Source of the DNA: Modicisalibacter sp033446685
Lineage (GTDB): Bacteria; Pseudomonadota; Gammaproteobacteria; Pseudomonadales; Halomonadaceae
Direction of reading: 5' to 3'
Assembly: GCF_033446685.1 (NCBI RefSeq)
Contig: NZ_JAWQLY010000001.1
Coordinates: 124,001-188,000 of the forward strand
DNA length: 64,000 nucleotides
The translations under genes were made by a program, and so were the position numbers. The number at the start of each line of letters is the position of its first letter. Position 1 is the first letter of the stretch. This document shows, in pieces, positions 60,888 to 64,000 of this stretch. The notes below the pieces were generated by a model. That model was not told where the DNA came from. It searched no databases and saw nothing but the letters and a program-made list of their open reading frames with translations.

Positions 60888-61588
60888 TGCGCCTCGACAA
60901 GTTTCTCTGCGAGACCACGGATTTGACCCGCAGCCTGGCCAAGAAGGCGCTTCACCGAGGCGAGGTGAGTGTCGACGGCGAAGTGACCAAGAATCCCGCC
61001 GTGCATGTCGGCGAGGATAGCGCCGTCGACTGGCTGGGGGAGCGATTGACGCCTTTCGGCCTGCGCTATCTGATGATGAACAAGCCCCTTGGGGTCGAAT
61101 GCACCACGCGAGCGGGGCGCTACCAGACGGTGCTCGAGCTGATCGACCTGCCCAAGGTCGAGCGCCTGCATTCGGTGGGGCGGCTGGATGTCGACACCAC
61201 CGGGCTGGTGCTACTGACCGACGATGGCCAGTGGTCGCATCGGGTGACATCACCGCGAACCCAGCGCCCCAAGGTTTATCTGGCCACACTGGCCGAGCCC
61301 CTACAGGGCGATGCGCTGACGAGCGCGATAGCTACCTTCGCGGAGGGCATGTTGCTGGATGGCGAACAGAAACCGACACGCCCGGCCCGGCTCGAAGCGC
61401 TTTCACCCGAGCGTTTCCGCATCACCGTGACCGACGGAAAATACCACCAGGTGCGCCGCATGTTCGCCGCGATTGGCAACCGTATCGAGACACTGCATCG
61501 CGAGTCGATAGGCCCCTTGGTTCTGGACCCGGACCTCGAGCCGGGGGAGTGTCGCATGCTGCGAGGCGAAGAAATTGCCGCTTTCTAG
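60887..61588 (+). CDS. rsuA: 16S rRNA pseudouridine(516) synthase, RsuA family
   Basis: 233 residues. An N-terminal S4 RNA-binding domain (MRLDKFLCETT..., about 1-45) is followed by the catalytic domain. Asp101 in GRLDVDTTGL is the nucleophile. KYHQVRRMFAAIGN near 185-198 is the conserved motif III. It isomerises one uridine in small-subunit rRNA. Length and motifs fit RsuA better than RluB/RluE. Confidence 0.88.
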   Translation: MRLDKFLCETTDLTRSLAKKALHRGEVSVDGEVTKNPAVHVGEDSAVDWLGERLTPFGLRYLMMNKPLGVECTTRAGRYQTVLELIDLPKVERLHSVGRLDVDTTGLVLLTDDGQWSHRVTSPRTQRPKVYLATLAEPLQGDALTSAIATFAEGMLLDGEQKPTRPARLEALSPERFRITVTDGKYHQVRRMFAAIGNRIETLHRESIGPLVLDPDLEPGECRMLRGEEIAAF

Positions 61589-61654
61589 TATTTATACCGT
61601 TATCTTAAATACAAACACATAACAATTGAACGCTCCGAGCCAAGAGAGGTTCGC

Positions 61655-62308
61655 ATGGCCAAGAAGCAAGACAAGATCATCGAGATCCTGCTCGATCGTC
61701 ATGGCGAGACATTCGCCCATGAACTGGGTGTGGAACTTTCCCGCAACACACCGACTCCCTTGTTTCGCGTGCTCTGCCTGGCGCTATTGACCAGCACCCC
61801 GGTCGGAGCCAACCAGGCCATGCGTGCCTGCAGGGCGCTTGGCAAGGCCGGCCTGACTACGCCACGCAAGATGGCCGATTCTCGTTGGGAAGAGCGGGTC
61901 GAGGTGCTCAACAAGAATGGCTATGCCCGTTATGACGAGAAGACCGCCAGTCAGCTGGAGGTCCTGACCGACCATCTCCAGACGGAATATGCCGGGGACC
62001 TGCGCAAGCTGCGCGAGCGGGCAAATGGCGATTCCAGCGCGGCGCGGAGCCTGCTCAAGGAGTTCAAGGGCATCGGCGGCGTGGGCGCGGATATCTTCCT
62101 GCGGGAAGTGCAGGTCTGCTGGGAGGAGCTAGGTCCCTTTGCCGACAAGATGGCACTCAAGTCCAGCGCCAAACTGGGGCTCGGCGACGACGCCGAGGCG
62201 CTCGCCAGGCACGTGAACGGCGATAGGCAGGTTTACTGTCGGCTCGTTGCGGCCCTGGTGCGTAGCCAGTTGGCCAAGGATCATAAGCAGATCCTCAAGG
62301 ACGCCTGA
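61655..62308 (+). CDS. HhH-GPD-like protein without iron-sulfur cluster
   Basis: 217 residues, helical. TPLFRVLCLALLTSTPVGANQAMRA (about 34-58) and LLKEFKGIGGVGADIFLREVQ (about 130-150) resemble the helix-hairpin-helix of endonuclease III-type DNA repair proteins. GIGGVGADIF is the hairpin. The four C-terminal cysteines of Nth are absent. Whether it is an active glycosylase is not clear; such genes are usually annotated as endonuclease-like. GAGG precedes the ATG. It is convergent with the ABC gene, three bases apart. Confidence 0.7.
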   Translation: MAKKQDKIIEILLDRHGETFAHELGVELSRNTPTPLFRVLCLALLTSTPVGANQAMRACRALGKAGLTTPRKMADSRWEERVEVLNKNGYARYDEKTASQLEVLTDHLQTEYAGDLRKLRERANGDSSAARSLLKEFKGIGGVGADIFLREVQVCWEELGPFADKMALKSSAKLGLGDDAEALARHVNGDRQVYCRLVAALVRSQLAKDHKQILKDA

Positions 62309-62311
62309 CCG

Positions 62312-63895
62312 TTACTTATCCAGTGCCGCGGCTTGCAGCAAGGCGCGCGTGTAGTCGCTCGTCGGATGCCGCAGCACCTGCTCGCAGTCGCCATATTCGA
62401 CTACCTCGCCGTTTTTCATGACCAGCACACGATGGGCCATGGCCCTGACGACCGCCAGGTCATGGCTGATAAACACGTAGCTCAGTCCGCGACGGGCCTG
62501 TAGCTCACGAAGCAGCGTGATCAATTGCTTCTGGACGGTGCGATCGAGTGCCGACGTCGGCTCGTCGAGTATCAGCAGTTCCGGTTCGAGGATGATCGCG
62601 CGGGCGATGGCGATACGCTGGCGTTGCCCACCCGAGAACTCATGCGGGTAGCGCGATGCCACGTCTTCCGGCAAGCCGACTTCTTGCAAGGTGGTGGCGA
62701 CACGTTCCCTGATCGCCTGCTCGGTCAGGTGCGGGTTGTGAAAGCGCAGTCCCTCGCTGATGACCTCGGCCACCGGCATGCGTGGGGAGAGCGAGCCATA
62801 GGGATCCTGAAACACGATCTGCATGTTGCGGCGCTGCTTGCGCAGGTCATTGCCGGTGAGGGTGTCCAGACGTGTTTCGCCGAGGGTGATCTGGCCGGTT
62901 GCGCGATTGAGGCGCAGCAGCGCCATGCCCAGCGTGGTCTTGCCCGAGCCCGACTCGCCGACGACGCCCAGCGTCTCGCCGCGGGCCAGGCTCAGGTCGA
63001 GCGGCTGTACCGCAACGAAGGGCGCACGGCGACGGGCGAACAAGCGACGCGGCCGTGGGAAAGCGACCGAAAGCTGGCGAGCCGTGAGCAGCGTACTTTG
63101 CGTCTGGCAGGGGGCAGGGCGTCCTTCGGGTTCGGCGGCCAGCAGGATGCGCGTATATTCGCTGCGCGGCCGCTCGAAAACCTCGTGGACCTCTCCGCTT
63201 TCCTGCTCGCGTCCCCGGTAGAGCACGCAGACGCGGTCGGCGTGACGACGCACCAGGTTGAGATCGTGGGTGATGAACAACATGGCCATCCCGTGGCTCT
63301 TCTGAAGGTCGCGCAACAGCTGCAGTATCTCCTGTTGAACGGTGACGTCGAGCGCGGTGGTAGGCTCGTCGGCGATCAGCAGGCGTGGCCGGTTGGCGAT
63401 GGCGATGGCGATCATGACCCGCTGTCGCTGGCCGCCGGATAGTTGGTGTGGCCAGGCATCGAGGAGCTCGTCGGGACGCGGCAGGCGTACCTGCTCGAGG
63501 AGCTCACGGGCCTTTCGCCGCGCCGTGCCCTTGGCGAGATCATGGTGCAGGCGAAGCGCCTCGCTGACCTGCTTGCCGACGGTGTGCAGGGGATTCAGCG
63601 AGGTCATCGGTTCCTGGAAGATGAATCCCACCTGATTACCACGCAGCCGATGCCACTGGGTAGCATCAAGCTCTGACAGGTCGCGTCCCGCCAGCTTGCG
63701 GCTTCCATCGACCCGCGCGTTGCCGGGAAGCAACCCCATCGCTCCCAGGGCAGTGACCGACTTCCCCGAGCCCGACTCGCCGACCACTGCCAGGGTCTCC
63801 CCGGCGCGCACGCTCAACGAGAGCCGCTCGACGACCGATAGTCCACCGAAGGCGATGGAGAAGTTCTCGAGTGACAGCACTGTGTCGCTGCTCAT
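62312..63895 (-). CDS. Peptide ABC transporter dual ATP-binding protein (YejF type)
   Basis: 527 residues containing two fused ATPase domains. The first has Walker A GESGSGKS at 39-46 and LSGGQRQRVMIAIAIA near 158-173. The second (about 270-520) has VVGESGSGKTTLG and FSGGQRQRIAIARAII. Each ends with an oligopeptide-transporter C-terminal segment. This fused form matches YejF and similar peptide/microcin importers. The start overlaps the stop of an upstream permease gene (ATGA), and that operon continues beyond the window. Confidence 0.9.
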   Translation of the reverse strand: MSSDTVLSLENFSIAFGGLSVVERLSLSVRAGETLAVVGESGSGKSVTALGAMGLLPGNARVDGSRKLAGRDLSELDATQWHRLRGNQVGFIFQEPMTSLNPLHTVGKQVSEALRLHHDLAKGTARRKARELLEQVRLPRPDELLDAWPHQLSGGQRQRVMIAIAIANRPRLLIADEPTTALDVTVQQEILQLLRDLQKSHGMAMLFITHDLNLVRRHADRVCVLYRGREQESGEVHEVFERPRSEYTRILLAAEPEGRPAPCQTQSTLLTARQLSVAFPRPRRLFARRRAPFVAVQPLDLSLARGETLGVVGESGSGKTTLGMALLRLNRATGQITLGETRLDTLTGNDLRKQRRNMQIVFQDPYGSLSPRMPVAEVISEGLRFHNPHLTEQAIRERVATTLQEVGLPEDVASRYPHEFSGGQRQRIAIARAIILEPELLILDEPTSALDRTVQKQLITLLRELQARRGLSYVFISHDLAVVRAMAHRVLVMKNGEVVEYGDCEQVLRHPTSDYTRALLQAAALDK

Positions 63896-64000
63896 CGGCT
63901 GGTCTCCGTGCTGTCGGTGCGGCGCTTTTCGTCGTGTGCGGCGGGGGTCGGTTGAATGGCGCCGGTCGAGGCCTGGATGTGCCGGGGATCGAAGGCATCG
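63892..64000 (-). CDS. C-terminal end of an ABC permease (DppC/YejE type, partial)
   Basis: The minus strand is open from the window edge to a TGA at 63892-63894 and reads DAFDPRHIQASTG near the edge. A C-terminal DAxDPR motif is characteristic of DppC/YejE peptide permeases. The stop overlaps the ATPase start by four bases, confirming a common operon. Confidence 0.7.
   Translation of the reverse strand, partial: DAFDPRHIQASTGAIQPTPAAHDEKRRTDSTETSR

Overview
The window is a GC-rich, gene-dense gammaproteobacterial chromosome segment. Gene content points to a halophilic or marine Halomonadaceae-type bacterium (Halomonas/Chromohalobacter relatives): a sulfolactate/dihydroxypropanesulfonate catabolic cluster of the Chromohalobacter salexigens kind, TRAP and tripartite tricarboxylate (TTT) transporters, a gts-type sugar ABC system, a YeiH/YeiE pair and beta-alanine catabolism. 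The family assignment is inference. I found no rRNA, tRNA, CRISPR array, insertion sequence, prophage or replication origin.

Layout. 1-1823: end of a sugar-acid-type operon (zinc dehydrogenase tail, SDR, D-2-hydroxyacid dehydrogenase). 2012-6349: small membrane protein, isoaspartyl peptidase, orphan motAB and small unknowns, closed by a perfect 38-bp palindrome. 6467-11791: PhnCDEE-type ABC importer on the minus strand, divergent from a DeoR regulator and a HAD phosphatase, with tandem operators between them. 11983-15825: two membrane proteins of unknown role, then UDP-glucuronate epimerase and UDP-glucose dehydrogenase. 15926-33489: an organosulfonate island. 33571-38277: mannose-1-phosphate guanylyltransferase, glycosyltransferase, LPS-type kinase, L-2-hydroxyglutarate oxidase. 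38290-40276: anti-sigma factor, ECF sigma factor and a secreted fasciclin protein. 40478-47222: two-component system followed by a gtsABCD-type sugar importer. 47226-52895: SulP sulfate permease divergent from an arylsulfotransferase-like/sulfotransferase operon. 53052-57749: omega-aminotransferase, malonate-semialdehyde dehydrogenase, chemoreceptor. 57917-64000: HTH protein, RarD, omega-amidase, RsuA, HhH protein and a dual-ATPase peptide ABC gene.

How the central island works (family knowledge plus inference). 2,3-Dihydroxypropane-1-sulfonate (DHPS) enters through a TRAP transporter. HpsO and HpsP interconvert its enantiomers, and the HisD-like HpsN oxidises (R)-DHPS to (R)-sulfolactate. 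Sulfolactate can also enter directly by the TTT transporter, and SlcC plus ComC interconvert its enantiomers. SuyAB cleaves (R)-sulfolactate to pyruvate and sulfite, and the neighbouring YeiH-type exporter is a candidate sulfite outlet. Two regulons can be read from the DNA. A near-identical 38-bp promoter/operator precedes both suyA and the TTT operon, next to a GntR gene. A perfect TGTAAGCGCTTACA palindrome precedes both the TRAP operon and hpsN, next to a LacI gene.

The best candidate for an undescribed system is 49265-52895: a membrane-anchored arylsulfotransferase-like propeller protein, a small YVGPGAG membrane protein, a two-helix membrane protein and a PAPS-type sulfotransferase in one operon, opposite a sulfate permease.
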